Counted from the first letter of the stretch, positions 9,253 through 18,059 are shown. The stretch is DNA of 64,000 nucleotides from Bacillus sp. KH172YL63 (GCF_011398925.1 NZ_AP022842.1:794001-858000); one strand, 5' to 3'. A program made the numbers and translations. The notes: generated by a model from the sequence alone, not told the origin.

Positions 9253-9477
9253 TGAAACATCTCCTCTGTGTAAATTTTTCCAATTTAATTATATTCAATA
9301 TAAATTATCTTTCTCCTTTATAAATGAAGACAATTCTCTTATGACTTTCATGAAGCAAGTATCTTCGAAGGGTAAATTGACTCTGTGGTGTCATTATTTT
9401 TGGTGTCAAACCGATAAGGCAATAAGTCGGGACGCGGTTCCCCTAACAAGCACCAGCATGTCAGGGACAGGCCTTAT
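9253..9477. other. AT-rich intergenic stretch, no gene seen
   Basis: No supported reading frame. The second half holds loosely repeated pieces (GATAAGGCAATAAGTC and a reverse-oriented GACAGGCCTTATTTG) that might be a decayed inverted repeat; I could not assign it to either repeat family of this window. Confidence 0.4.
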
Positions 9478-9535
9478 TTGACATGAGAAAAAATACCAGT
9501 TAAAATATGAATGGATTCATAAATGAACGCATTCA
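9478..9535 (+). promoter_or_regulatory. Promoter and TetR operator of the exporter operon
   Basis: TTGACA (9478-9483), 17-base spacer, TAAAAT (9501-9506). Immediately downstream at 9508-9535 is an imperfect dyad: TGAATGGATTCAT, two A, ATGAACGCATTCA (11 of 13 positions pair). Its size and place fit autorepression by the TetR-family gene that follows. Confidence 0.75.
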
Positions 9536-9555
9536 CTTTTAGGAGGCATTTCACG

Positions 9556-10179
9556 ATGGCAGGATTGCGAGAAGATAAAAAACGGCAAACACAGCAGAAT
9601 ATCATGGAAGCAGCGAAGCATATCTTTTCCGAAAAGGGATACGGGCAGGCTTCGATGGTGGAAATTGCACAGGAAGCCGGGGTAGGGACCGGGACCATTT
9701 ATAATTATTTTCCTTCGAAGGGAGCACTGTTGCTCCGGATTTTTACAGAAGAAGCAGAAGAAATGAAAGGTGCCCTCGGCGACCCGAATGAAGTGGAGGG
9801 TGATTTACTGGAAAGCGTGATTGGAGCCATGCACGAGTTTGCGGAGTTTTTCGAGCACTATCCGAAAGCGTTCTGGCGGGAGCTTATCCATGTAATGACG
9901 GAGGAAGCGGAAGAAAGCATCCGCCTGCGCCAGGGATTATTCGGGATCGATGAAGAGATGATGAAGTGGATCATGCATTTGATCGGGAGTCATTCAGAAT
10001 CATTTATCGTCGAAGTCAATCCGGAAGAAGCAGCGTTTGCGATTTATAGTGCAGCCATTTCCGACACCATGCTCTACATGTATAACGAAGCGATGGGTCA
10101 GGATGAGTATAAGGAGCAGCTGTCGAGGCATATCCGATTTTTATTCAACGGAAAAATGAAACCGGGAAAGAAGGAATAG
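9556..10179 (+). CDS. TetR-family transcriptional regulator
   Basis: 207-aa TetR regulator. The N-terminal helix-turn-helix is clear: RQTQQNIMEAAKHIFSEKGYGQASMVEIAQEAGVGTGTIYNYFPSKGALL. The C-terminal ~150 residues form the ligand and dimer domain, with no recognised ligand class. ATG at 9556 is preceded by AGGAGG eleven bases upstream; the slightly longer frame from 9523 includes that site and is unlikely. It is two bases from the ATPase gene, so it probably represses its own operon through the dyad at 9508-9535 and responds to a substrate of the exporter. Confidence 0.92.
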   Translation: MAGLREDKKRQTQQNIMEAAKHIFSEKGYGQASMVEIAQEAGVGTGTIYNYFPSKGALLLRIFTEEAEEMKGALGDPNEVEGDLLESVIGAMHEFAEFFEHYPKAFWRELIHVMTEEAEESIRLRQGLFGIDEEMMKWIMHLIGSHSESFIVEVNPEEAAFAIYSAAISDTMLYMYNEAMGQDEYKEQLSRHIRFLFNGKMKPGKKE

Positions 10180-10181
10180 GG

Positions 10182-10883
10182 ATGAGCATACTGAGCTTAA
10201 CTGACGTTCAAAAGTCATATCAGAGCGGTGAAACGACTTTTCAGGCTCTGACAGACATTCATGTCACGGTCGAAGAAGGTGAAATTGTCGTCATCCTCGG
10301 GCCTTCTGGATCAGGGAAATCCACTTTATTAAATGCCATCGGCGGAATCGATGGGATTGATGCAGGCAGTATCAAGGTTGATGGGAAGGATATTACGCTC
10401 CTCAATGATCGGCATCTTGTCGATTATAGACGGGACGACGTCGGATTCGTTTTTCAAATGTATAATTTGATCCCAAATTTAACAGTCTATGAAAATATCG
10501 AACTGACGGCGAATATCAGCCCGAAATCATTGCCTATTAAAGAAGTGATAGCAGCCGTAGGACTTGCCGGAATGGAGGATCGTTTTCCCCGTGAATTAAG
10601 CGGAGGTCAGCAGCAGCGCGTATCCATCGCACGTGCTGTAGTGAAGGCGCCAAAGCTATTGCTGTGTGATGAACCGACCGGTGCACTGGATTCGAACACT
10701 TCAAGAGAGATTCTTCAGTTAATTGAAAAGGTGAATAAGGAATTCAACACGACGGTTCTCATCATCACCCATAACCAGGCGATCCAAAGCATGGCCAACC
10801 GGGTCATCACGCTGAAGGATGGCAGAATTGAATCGGATGTACTCAATGAACATCAAACCTCTGCTGAAGGGGTTGAGTGGTGA
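10182..10883 (+). CDS. ABC transporter ATP-binding protein, MacB/LolD type
   Basis: Cytoplasmic ATPase of 233 aa with Walker [11 protein letters not shown]-loop [20 protein letters not shown], signature [14 protein letters not shown], Walker [14 protein letters not shown] and the H-loop IITHN. FQ-x-YNLIP-LTVYEN is characteristic of the MacB/LolD/FtsE-like subfamily that works with FtsX-fold permeases, which do mechanotransmission or lipophilic substrate efflux rather than import. It overlaps the next gene by one base (TGATG). Confidence 0.93.
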   Translation: MSILSLTDVQKSYQSGETTFQALTDIHVTVEEGEIVVILGPSGSGKSTLLNAIGGIDGIDAGSIKVDGKDITLLNDRHLVDYRRDDVGFVFQMYNLIPNLTVYENIELTANISPKSLPIKEVIAAVGLAGMEDRFPRELSGGQQQRVSIARAVVKAPKLLLCDEPTGALDSNTSREILQLIEKVNKEFNTTVLIITHNQAIQSMANRVITLKDGRIESDVLNEHQTSAEGVEW

Positions 10884-13096
10884 TGCCCCTTCGAAAAAAG
10901 CTCTTTCGGACCATTTTTGAGAAAAAGGCACAGTTTTTCTCTGCGTGGCTGCTGATCGTGATCAGCTCGGTTGTGTTTTATTCGTTCACAGCAGCCGGTG
11001 GCAACCTGATCGATAACCTGGAAATGTTCTTCAAGGAGAATAAGGTGGAGGATGCCCAATTCATGACCCGTCAACCGCTGGAGAGCATCTCTGAGATTGA
11101 AAAACGGAGCGGGGCAGAGCTGGAGGAAAGGTATGCGGCAGATCTATCTTACAAGGATGCGACACTCAGAGTGCTGGATGAAACAGAGGAAATCAATCTT
11201 CCTTCGATCGTCGAAGGTGAGGCTCTTTCAGGTGAAGATGATCTCTTGATGGATAAAGGGTTCGCAGCAGCACATGACATCAAGCTGGGAGACGAAATCG
11301 ACCTCGGCGGGAAGACGTTCCGGGTTTCAGGATTCATGGCCATCCCTGATTACATCTATCCTCTTAAAGAGGATAGTGGGTTGCTGAAGAACCCTGATGC
11401 ATTCGGCGTTGCGGTCGCCAAACAATCCCTGTTGAAAAAGTGGGAAGAGCATCAGGTCTACTACAGCGTCCGTCTCAAGAACACATCCAGAGATAAGCTG
11501 AAGGAAGAAATCAATCAAACCAATCACATCATCAAATGGATAGACAAGGAAGACAATAATCGGATTTCTTTCATCCGGGGAGACATTGCCGGGGTGAAGA
11601 AAATGGGGCAATTCCTACCAATCGGGATTCTGATCATCAGCATGGTGATCATTCTCATCCTTCTGTGGCGTTTGATGAAAAAAGAATATGTGCAGATCGG
11701 GACGTTATATGCCCTCGGCTACAGAAAAAGAGAGATCATCGGTCATTATCTCTCCTATGCGGGAGTGCTTGCCGTTTCGGGCAGTGTCGTCGGGACGATC
11801 CTTGGCTGGGTATGTCTGCATCCACTGTTATCGACATTTGCCACCTATTATAATCTCCCGGTTTTAGAAGTGAAGCCCCATCTCGTATTTCTTCTAACGA
11901 GCCTGCTACTGCCGCTGATTCTCTTCATGCCGTTGACCTACTATCTCGTTCACCGGGTCTTGAAGATTTCCCCGGTAAGCTTAATGAAGGGCGGGGAGCG
12001 AAAGGTGAAAGTCGGCAGACTGGAACGTATATTCAAACTGAAGCGCATGGCTTTTCAGCGGAAGTTTGTGATCCGTGAAATCATCAGGAACCTTCCGAGG
12101 GTACTCTTTCTGACCATCGGAGTGATGTTTGCCTCTGTACTGTTGTTGTTCGGTTTCGCCACGAAGAATTCAATGGAATACCTGGTGACCGATAACTTCC
12201 AGGAAGTCTATCACTATGAGTATAGCTATCTCTTCAATGCACCCCAGACCTCCCTGCCTGAGTCAGGCGAAATCGGGTCTGTCGCTCCCTTTGTCTCGAG
12301 GGGAGAGAAGCTCTCTATCACCGGACTGCAGCCGGATAATACGGCAATTGAGTTAAAGGACAGGGACGGGAATGATCTCAGCTTTGATTCTGTCATCGTC
12401 AACCGCTCCCTTTCTGATAAAATGGGCATCGAGGAAGGCGATTCCCTTGACGTGACCAATGAGCTGACCGATACTTCCTTTACGTTAACCGTCGATCATA
12501 TCGCTGATTCGTATCTTGAGAACATGATCTACATGCCGCTGGATGAATTCAACAACTTAAACGATTTTCCGGACGGGAGCTACACGGAGATATATTCGGA
12601 TAAAGAACTTTCGATTCCAGATGAAAAACTGTTGTCGGTCACGGAAACAGCTGAAACAATGGACGGCTTCAAGGAAATGATCAAACCATTGAATTATAGT
12701 GTGGCTGCGATTGCTTTTGTCGCTGCGGTGATTGCCGTCATCATCATGTATATCTTGATTTCACTATTGATTGAAGAAAACTCATTCAAAATCTCGCTCA
12801 TGAAAGTCATCGGTTATCGAGAAAAATCGATTCTGTCTATGATGATCGGCTACAATCGCTGGTTTGTCCTCCTCGGATTTGTGACCGGCATCCCGCTGAC
12901 CCTCGTGTCGATGAGGGGATTCATGGATGCGATCACTGAAGACATGAATGTGACGATCCCTGTGAAAGTTGATTGGCTGAGTGTCGTCATCAGCGTAGTG
13001 ATCATCATTGCATCGTACTACATGTCTCTCTGGTTGAATCACCGGAAACTGAAGGGGATTTCCATGAGGGAAGCGATCAATCGGAGTACAGAATAA
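10883..13096 (+). CDS. FtsX-like ABC permease
   Basis: Membrane partner of the preceding ATPase, 737 aa. One N-terminal membrane helix (FSAWLLIVISSVVFYSFTAA), a ~210-aa extracytoplasmic domain of MacB_PCD type, a block of three helices (about 245-370), a second helix and extracytoplasmic domain (about 405-610), then a final FtsX helix block ending MREAINRSTE. The duplicated layout resembles Bacillus bacitracin-type or YvrN/MacB permeases. ATG 10883 is chosen over the in-frame GTG at 10877 because AAGGGG is better spaced and the TGATG overlap is typical. Role: probable export of, or defence against, a hydrophobic or peptide compound sensed by the TetR protein. Confidence 0.9.
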   Translation: MPLRKKLFRTIFEKKAQFFSAWLLIVISSVVFYSFTAAGGNLIDNLEMFFKENKVEDAQFMTRQPLESISEIEKRSGAELEERYAADLSYKDATLRVLDETEEINLPSIVEGEALSGEDDLLMDKGFAAAHDIKLGDEIDLGGKTFRVSGFMAIPDYIYPLKEDSGLLKNPDAFGVAVAKQSLLKKWEEHQVYYSVRLKNTSRDKLKEEINQTNHIIKWIDKEDNNRISFIRGDIAGVKKMGQFLPIGILIISMVIILILLWRLMKKEYVQIGTLYALGYRKREIIGHYLSYAGVLAVSGSVVGTILGWVCLHPLLSTFATYYNLPVLEVKPHLVFLLTSLLLPLILFMPLTYYLVHRVLKISPVSLMKGGERKVKVGRLERIFKLKRMAFQRKFVIREIIRNLPRVLFLTIGVMFASVLLLFGFATKNSMEYLVTDNFQEVYHYEYSYLFNAPQTSLPESGEIGSVAPFVSRGEKLSITGLQPDNTAIELKDRDGNDLSFDSVIVNRSLSDKMGIEEGDSLDVTNELTDTSFTLTVDHIADSYLENMIYMPLDEFNNLNDFPDGSYTEIYSDKELSIPDEKLLSVTETAETMDGFKEMIKPLNYSVAAIAFVAAVIAVIIMYILISLLIEENSFKISLMKVIGYREKSILSMMIGYNRWFVLLGFVTGIPLTLVSMRGFMDAITEDMNVTIPVKVDWLSVVISVVIIIASYYMSLWLNHRKLKGISMREAINRSTE

Positions 13097-13127
13097 TCCA
13101 TCTGAACATGAGTAATTCTCGCAAAAT

Positions 13128-13180
13128 AAAATCCGGACGCCATTCGAGGTTTTTGATTCTCGAATGGGCCCGGATTTTTT
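13128..13180. terminator. Bidirectional terminator between exporter operon and nei
   Basis: AAATCCGG and CCATTCGAGG pair with CTCGAATGG and CCGGATTT, flanked by A-rich and T-rich runs. It serves the plus-strand permease gene and the minus-strand nei gene. Confidence 0.85.
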
Positions 13181-13186
13181 ATGTCT

Positions 13187-14008
13187 TCAGATTTTCTGGC
13201 AGTGTGGACAGTAATACAGCCGCCTTGAAGCGGCAACCGTCTTCTCGATTTCAGTTCCACAAACAAAGCAGGCTGCACCTTCACGGTTAAAGACCCAGTG
13301 CCGATAGCGTGAACGCTTCACTCCCTGGTCTTTCAGCTTCTGCACAAGGGAGGGATCATTGGTGATGCCGCCTGTCTCATAAGATCGCCTCACGAGGTCG
13401 ATGATGCCCTGTGCCGCTTTCAGGTGTTGATCCTCCGTACAATCCGCCGGTCGAAGGGAAGGATGGATGCCTGCAACATACAGGATTTCAGATCTGAGAT
13501 AATTTCCGATTCCGGCCACGAAACCCTGGTCCAATAATAATATGGCCCATTTCCGGTTGCGGAATCGTTTATCCTGTATCCTCTCCAACAAATCGTCCAC
13601 CGTGACGTCTTCGCTTAGAAGATCCGGTCCGACTTTTGCTATGAAGGGGTGTTCCGGCACTTCTTCGTTTCGGAGGACTTCGATATCTGATGCACTGTAG
13701 AGGAGAGCAGACTTCTTCTCATTATGAAGCGCCAATCGGAGCTGCCGGTTGGTTTTGGGATAATTGTAGGTGTTCCGGATCATCCATTTACCATAAAGCT
13801 GATTGTGAGAATAGATGGTATATCCATTGTCAAAGCGAATGAGCATGGCCTTTCCTTTCGTATCGACCCTGCTTACAACCGACCCCTTAAACAGATCTTC
13901 ATAGTCTTCTAAATGGGGAAGGGCAAAATAAGCATCCTCCACCGTTCTATTTTTGAGGGCGCATTCCACAGCATCTGCGGCACGCCTGATTTCCGGACCT
14001 TCTGGCAT
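13187..14008 (-). CDS. nei: Endonuclease VIII (Nei) DNA glycosylase
   Basis: Base-excision repair glycosylase/AP lyase for oxidised pyrimidines. It starts MPEGPEIRRAAD with the catalytic Pro2 and Glu3, and tracks E. coli Nei closely (YSHNQLYGKW, LLYSASDIEVL, PFIAKVGPDLL, FRNRKWAILLLDQGFVAGIGNYLRSEIL). The C-terminal zinc finger is CFVCG then YYCPHCQ. Length 273 aa. Start ATG 14008 has AAGGAG eight bases upstream; the frame extends to 14095 but the Met-Pro start is obligatory for this enzyme. It is Nei-like rather than the usual MutM (Fpg) of bacilli. Confidence 0.93.
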   Translation of the reverse strand: MPEGPEIRRAADAVECALKNRTVEDAYFALPHLEDYEDLFKGSVVSRVDTKGKAMLIRFDNGYTIYSHNQLYGKWMIRNTYNYPKTNRQLRLALHNEKKSALLYSASDIEVLRNEEVPEHPFIAKVGPDLLSEDVTVDDLLERIQDKRFRNRKWAILLLDQGFVAGIGNYLRSEILYVAGIHPSLRPADCTEDQHLKAAQGIIDLVRRSYETGGITNDPSLVQKLKDQGVKRSRYRHWVFNREGAACFVCGTEIEKTVAASRRLYYCPHCQKI

Positions 14009-14082
14009 GATGCATACTCCTTTTTTAGTATAGATGTTCCCCTTCTTTCCATCATGTAATCGTTCAAACTGCATACAGGAAA

Positions 14083-14118
14083 GTAAAAAGCCCAAGCGCG
14101 GGTGGCACTTGGACTTTT
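14083..14118 (-). terminator. Terminator of the glycoamylase-family gene
   Basis: On the minus strand AAAGTCCAAG pairs with CTTGGGCTTTTT, ending in a T run. Confidence 0.75.
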
Positions 14119-14131
14119 CTATACTCAGCGA

Positions 14132-15484
14132 TTATTGTATGGAGAAAACTTCCTTGCTCAGCAGCGCCTCCGGAGATTTACCGATTTGATCTTGATGGAA
14201 GTAATCCCGGATCACGCCATCTTTCAAGTAATTCACGATTGAGACCATTGTCATGCCTTGATCTAAAGCGAGGTAGGCTTGTGTGACTTCACCGGTTTGC
14301 ACATTGACCGAATCTTTGAATCCGTATTTGCCATACATATCGAAACGTTTCAAGGCACGGATGTTTTTAAGTGCTTCCATCGGTGCGTATTCCAGTGCCA
14401 GGAATGTAGCATGAGGAGTGACCGTGCCATCTGATTTATAACCGTCCATTCCAAGAGGGGTGGCTGCAAATTCTGAATAGTTATCAGGTGTGGCAGCAGG
14501 TGACATTCCCCATGCCGCATATCCTTGATCTTTGGCGTATTGAATCTGGATGTCTACATGACGGGAGTTATTCAGACCAAGGGCCTGTTTCCCAAGTTCC
14601 TTCTCTTTAAGGACAAGCTGCGGCATCAGTGCTTCAAACATGCTTCCTCCCCAGCTTGGTACATATTTCGTTCCCTTATAGCTGTAATGTCCTTCAAACA
14701 CATCTACACCGTCATATGTTTCCGTATATCCTTCCGGCACTTGAGCCTGCCAGTCCCAGCTTTCAGGCATCGTCCGGAACATTTTCCACCAATGCTCTTC
14801 CGGTACATCCCCTTTTCCAATCGCGATGTAGCTCGCTACCCGTGGTTCTGTGTAAAATGCACCATAATGATGGGCCGTATAACTTTGGGTGGCTACATCA
14901 TATCCGCCCCTCATTTGTCCTACTTCAGGGGTATACAAAGTGGAGTAGTCCATCGATTCCACTATCGAATGGGTTTTCTGGTAGAGTTCAGGATAAGCTT
15001 GTCCAACAACAATCAAACCGGCGGAAAGCCATCCGTTATCAACCGTTGAAATGAATTGGCCCCAATCTTTCATAAGGGAGGCGTCCTTTGTATAATACCA
15101 ATTGTAAAAAAGCCCGTTCCATTTCTCCATGCCGGCTAATGATTTTAAGGTCTTTTCAATATTGGACACAGCTTCTTTCCTTGAAATCAAACCGACTTCT
15201 TCTGCTGAAATTGTACTCATCATATACATGGAAATGTTCGTAGGTGAAGTGAATTCCTGCGCGCTGAGTTCTCCGTTTTCCATTCTGACCGCATCAAAGG
15301 TGAGGCCCGTTTCAGAATCGGTGAAATCTTCAAAGTAGCGATACGTCTTCTTTGAAATCGCTTTCAATTGTTTCGATAAAACAAACTCCTTCCAATGATT
15401 CCGGTGTTCACCTGAAGCCTGTGCAGGAAGGGTGATACTGAGGGTGACAAATAATACTAAAAGCATGGTGATGATTTTTTTCAT
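14132..15484 (-). CDS. Secreted glycoamylase-family (PF10091, GH144-like) glucanase
   Basis: 450-aa exported protein: signal peptide MKKIITMLLVLFVTLSITLPAQA with probable cleavage after AQA, then an (alpha/alpha)6-barrel type domain. Segments such as FTDSETGLTFDAV, TSPTNISMYMMSTI, SWGGSMFEALMPQLV, YAAWGMSPAATPDNYSEFAATPLG and TPHATFLALEYAP belong to the Pfam 'Glycoamylase' family, which holds the GH144 endo-beta-1,2-glucanases and the C-terminal domain of cyclic beta-1,2-glucan synthases. The name glucoamylase is historical. ATG 15484 is chosen over the long upstream frame because it starts the signal peptide. A GAAACGTTTC operator lies 25 bases upstream, the same as at the GH3/GH94 locus, so beta-1,2-glucan cleavage is the best inference. 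Confidence 0.82.
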   Translation of the reverse strand: MKKIITMLLVLFVTLSITLPAQASGEHRNHWKEFVLSKQLKAISKKTYRYFEDFTDSETGLTFDAVRMENGELSAQEFTSPTNISMYMMSTISAEEVGLISRKEAVSNIEKTLKSLAGMEKWNGLFYNWYYTKDASLMKDWGQFISTVDNGWLSAGLIVVGQAYPELYQKTHSIVESMDYSTLYTPEVGQMRGGYDVATQSYTAHHYGAFYTEPRVASYIAIGKGDVPEEHWWKMFRTMPESWDWQAQVPEGYTETYDGVDVFEGHYSYKGTKYVPSWGGSMFEALMPQLVLKEKELGKQALGLNNSRHVDIQIQYAKDQGYAAWGMSPAATPDNYSEFAATPLGMDGYKSDGTVTPHATFLALEYAPMEALKNIRALKRFDMYGKYGFKDSVNVQTGEVTQAYLALDQGMTMVSIVNYLKDGVIRDYFHQDQIGKSPEALLSKEVFSIQ

Positions 15485-15508
15485 CGTCTTCTCATCCTCT
15501 CGATTTAG

Positions 15509-15531
15509 TGAAACGTTTCGATTAAAGTATA
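15509..15531 (-). promoter_or_regulatory. LacI-type operator and -10 before the glycoamylase-family gene
   Basis: Perfect palindrome GAAACGTTTC at 15510-15519 in the context TGAAACGTTTCGA. It lies just downstream of a minus-strand -10 TATACT (15531-15526); no good -35 is seen. The extended site matches those at 41474 and 41686. Confidence 0.78.
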
Positions 15532-15687
15532 CAAGAGGGAGGAGGATACGTATATCACACGATAGTAACAATTTTCTGAAAAATGAAAGAGGTAAAGAGG
15601 AAGAGTTGTCTGAGTCTATATAACTAGTTGCAGAAGCAAATGAAAGAATCGGGTTTAATAGAAAGCAGCAAAAAATATTAATGATGA

Positions 15688-15727
15688 AAAAAAAGCCGAA
15701 TGATGATTCGTCGTCATTCGGCTTTTT
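15688..15727 (-). terminator. Terminator of the Gfo/Idh/MocA gene
   Basis: AAAAGCCGAATGA paired with TCATTCGGCTTTT; the minus-strand T run is the plus-strand A run at 15687-15694. Confidence 0.85.
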
Positions 15728-15768
15728 GGCATGCAAGAAGAATGTTGTTGTGGAAAATGGTTAGCCGC

Positions 15769-16668
15769 TTATTCTATCATCCCTACAATCCTTTCACATA
15801 TCTCATGAGTGATCAATGAGTCGTCAATGGAGGGGTCAGGTGTTTTTCCGGTCTCAACACAGTCGATGAAATGATCAATCATGTCATAGAAGCCCCGTTT
15901 ATACAGTGTCGGCTCCCAGTCACCAAATGTGGAAATACTTGTTTCTTTATTGTGGTGATGAGTCGTTTCTACAAGGCTTTTCACGACATACTTATGATGA
16001 TGGGCCGAGTATTCGATCGTTTCTTCTGTCACACCGCCGTCCCGGTTCATGATGCCGACAGCCGTGCAGTCCGCACCGATCAGCTGAATGACGAGGTGAT
16101 GGAGCAGGTCTCCTTTTTTCAGGTATTGAACCTGGACATCTTTGACTGCTGTACCCATCAGGAAGCGAAGGGTATCGACGACATGAATGAAATCCTCCAC
16201 GACGAAACGTCTGGGGTGATCAGGTTCATGAAACCGATTTTTCTGCATCAGCAGGAAGTCCGGTTTCCCATGTTCCTTCAGTTCCCTCACTTTCGGGATG
16301 AAGCGGCGGTTAAATCCGACCATGGCCACTTTTCCTTTTTCTTTTGCAAGTTGAACGATCCGTTCGGTTTGCTCGAAATGGAGAGAAATGGGCTTGTCTA
16401 TGTATACGTGTATTCCGTTTTCAAGTAGCTCTTCAGCAATCTCAAAATGGGCTTCTGTGGCTGTGCTCACGAATGCTGCATCAATATTTGATTTAATCAA
16501 TTCTTCTATAGTGCGAACGCTTTCTTTGATGCGGTATTTGCTGGCGAGCTGTTGCAGCGTCTCACCATTTCTTGTACAAAGTACCAGTTCAATGCCCTCT
16601 TTTTCCGACAGAACAGGCAGATAGGCTTTCTTGGCGATATCTCCTAATCCAATAAGTCCAATTTTCAT
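15769..16668 (-). CDS. Gfo/Idh/MocA-family oxidoreductase
   Basis: NAD(P)-dependent sugar or polyol dehydrogenase family, 299 aa. The N-terminal Rossmann motif is MKIGLIGLGDIAKKAYLPVL, followed by FVSTATEAHFEIAEELLENG and the conserved YIDKPISLHFEQTERI, where the Lys is the usual catalytic residue. The C-terminal alpha/beta domain contains VEDFIHVVDTLRFLMG. It is close to MviM-like members and no substrate can be assigned. Start ATG 16668 follows GAGGTG. It is downstream of its own promoter and lies next to, but is probably not co-transcribed with, the glycoamylase-family gene because of the terminator at 15688. Confidence 0.88.
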   Translation of the reverse strand: MKIGLIGLGDIAKKAYLPVLSEKEGIELVLCTRNGETLQQLASKYRIKESVRTIEELIKSNIDAAFVSTATEAHFEIAEELLENGIHVYIDKPISLHFEQTERIVQLAKEKGKVAMVGFNRRFIPKVRELKEHGKPDFLLMQKNRFHEPDHPRRFVVEDFIHVVDTLRFLMGTAVKDVQVQYLKKGDLLHHLVIQLIGADCTAVGIMNRDGGVTEETIEYSAHHHKYVVKSLVETTHHHNKETSISTFGDWEPTLYKRGFYDMIDHFIDCVETGKTPDPSIDDSLITHEICERIVGMIE

Positions 16669-16696
16669 GATTGTTTCACCTCATGGTTTTTCTTTC

Positions 16697-16724
16697 ATTA
16701 TAGGACGCCGCCGTCAAATATCAA
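16697..16724 (-). promoter_or_regulatory. Promoter of the Gfo/Idh/MocA gene
   Basis: On the minus strand TTGATA (16724-16719), 16-base spacer, TATAAT (16702-16697), about 30 bases before the start codon. Confidence 0.7.
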
Positions 16725-16807
16725 CTAAAAGGCTCATTAAACTCAAACGCCCATAGTGTAAACACGAACGATATTAAGTTTATTGTGTATTAAAATTCGT
16801 GTTTTTG

Positions 16808-16836
16808 TTGATATTCATCAAGTGGTCTGGTATAGT
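16808..16836 (+). promoter_or_regulatory. Promoter of the riboswitch-controlled nucleosidase gene
   Basis: TTGATA (16808-16813), exactly 17 bases, TATAGT (16831-16836). Transcription should begin near 16843, about 20 bases before the purine aptamer. Confidence 0.8.
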
Positions 16837-16863
16837 GACAGCGTATCATAAATACATAGCGTT

Positions 16864-16934
16864 ACTCGTATATCCTCGGTAATATGGTCTGAGCGTCTCT
16901 ACCTGGTTCCCACTTTAAGAACCAGACTACGGGT
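16864..16934 (+). ncRNA. Guanine-type purine riboswitch aptamer
   Basis: P1 arms ACTCGTA / TACGGGT close a three-way junction with the purine-aptamer core: TATCCTCGGTAATATGG, GTCTCTACC, then a P3 hairpin (TGGTTC / GAACCA) and GACTACGGGT. The junction 3' segment reads GACTA, so the specificity base is C (as in xpt guanine riboswitches) rather than U (adenine type). It binds guanine or hypoxanthine and should switch off the downstream gene when ligand is high. The next gene is a predicted extracytoplasmic nucleosidase. Confidence 0.92.
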
Positions 16935-16985
16935 CTAAGTGTTCGGTTTTTTTGCCGTACTGACAAATCGTTACTTTGCCCATCA

Positions 16986-17029
16986 GGTCTGGACCGTAGA
17001 TTTCTTCTATGCATCCAGGCTTTTCTTTT
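16986..17029 (+). terminator. Riboswitch expression platform (intrinsic terminator)
   Basis: GTCTGGACCGTAGA can fold against TCTATGCATCCAGGC, followed by TTTTCTTTT. It is about 50 bases 3' of the aptamer; which bases form the antiterminator could not be worked out by eye. Confidence 0.65.
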
Positions 17030-17075
17030 GACCAAAATTGAGGAATCCATTCATCTGAGAAAGGGAGAGATTCGT

Positions 17076-17936
17076 ATGAAAAAGAAACTTGTATCACTCG
17101 CAGCAGTGTCGCTGCTCGTTACCATCATGTTTACAGGCTGCAGTACGAACAAACAAACGGAGGCGAAAGAAGAACAGCGGAGACCGATCATCATTCAGGG
17201 GCCGATGCCGATAGAAGCTGAAACGTTTGCGGGGAAATTAGAAGGTGTTAAAGAAGAAAAAACAGGAAACTTTGTATTTTATAAAGGAGAACTTGATGAT
17301 TATCCTGTAATCGTTGCAAAGACAGGAAAGGGAATGGAGAATACAGCAGCGGCAACAGCCGTTATCATTGAGAAATATGATCCGGTTGCCATTATTAATC
17401 AAGGAACTTCAGGTGGACATGACCCTGCGTTACATGTGTTTGATATCGTCATTGGGGAGAGAACGGTCAACCTCGGGTCACTGAAAACAGGAAATCTTGC
17501 GGATGACGAGGGAATCGATCCTGAAGCCTGGAAGCCGATGGATCTGATGGCTTCTGAAGGAAGTGCCGGTGAAGATCCGAATGCAGAAAACATCCGATTC
17601 TATGAGGGGGGTGAAGGGTTGCTTGCTGCCGCCAAAGCTGTTAAGTACACATACAAGGAAGGAAAGGTAGTTGAAGGTACGATCGGTTCTGCTGACGTCT
17701 GGAATAACGAGGTAGACCGCATCCAATGGTTCCACAAGAAATATGGTACTTCAGTCGAAGAAATGGAAGGTGCGGCGGCTGCACAAATTGCCGATGCTTA
17801 TAATGTACCGTTTCTTGGTATCCGGATCTTGTCCAATAATAAGACGAATGACGGGAAATACAATCCACATACAGCTGCCGCGAATCAAGGATATGTATAT
17901 GAAGTCGTGAAAGAATATATTGCTGAAATGAAATAA
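17076..17936 (+). CDS. Lipoprotein purine nucleosidase/phosphorylase (PNP_UDP_1, MTAN-like)
   Basis: 286-aa lipoprotein: signal MKKKLVSLAAVSLLVTIMFTGC with lipobox FTGC, so it acts outside the membrane. The mature part is a nucleoside phosphorylase-I fold resembling MTA/SAH nucleosidase: IIIQGPMPIEAE at the start, VAKTGKGMENTAAATAVIIEKYDP, AIINQGTSGG, and the substrate-binding EEMEGAAAAQIADAYNVPFLGIRILSNN. The MTAN catalytic Asp has an equivalent in the C-terminal segment only loosely, and an extra SADVW loop is present. Start ATG 17076 follows AAAGGGAGAG. Control by a guanine riboswitch implies that the product helps obtain purine bases from external nucleosides. Confidence 0.85.
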   Translation: MKKKLVSLAAVSLLVTIMFTGCSTNKQTEAKEEQRRPIIIQGPMPIEAETFAGKLEGVKEEKTGNFVFYKGELDDYPVIVAKTGKGMENTAAATAVIIEKYDPVAIINQGTSGGHDPALHVFDIVIGERTVNLGSLKTGNLADDEGIDPEAWKPMDLMASEGSAGEDPNAENIRFYEGGEGLLAAAKAVKYTYKEGKVVEGTIGSADVWNNEVDRIQWFHKKYGTSVEEMEGAAAAQIADAYNVPFLGIRILSNNKTNDGKYNPHTAAANQGYVYEVVKEYIAEMK

Positions 17937-17947
17937 GTCCTTCTATT

Positions 17948-17990
17948 ATTGCCTGCTCCCGATGTGCCCGGGGGGCAGGCAATTTCTCTT
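17948..17990 (+). terminator. Terminator of the nucleosidase gene
   Basis: ATTGCCTGCTCCC pairs with GGGGGCAGGCAAT; the T tract is short (TTTCTCTT). Confidence 0.75.
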
Positions 17991-18059
17991 GTCCGGGTTT
18001 TATGTATTCTGATAAAGGGAAGAACGTACTACTACTACACATAATAGGAGGAGTACAGA

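Noticed and set aside
14525..15054. Two overlapping plus-strand frames opposite the glycoamylase-family gene
   Set aside because: Shadows of a conserved exported enzyme; no ribosome site or recognisable domain.
15484..15736. N-terminal extension of the glycoamylase-family gene to 15736
   Set aside because: It would run through the terminator, promoter and operator and place the signal peptide internally.
16862..17050. Minus-strand frame across the purine aptamer
   Set aside because: The aptamer and its promoter explain the sequence; the frame has no supporting signals.
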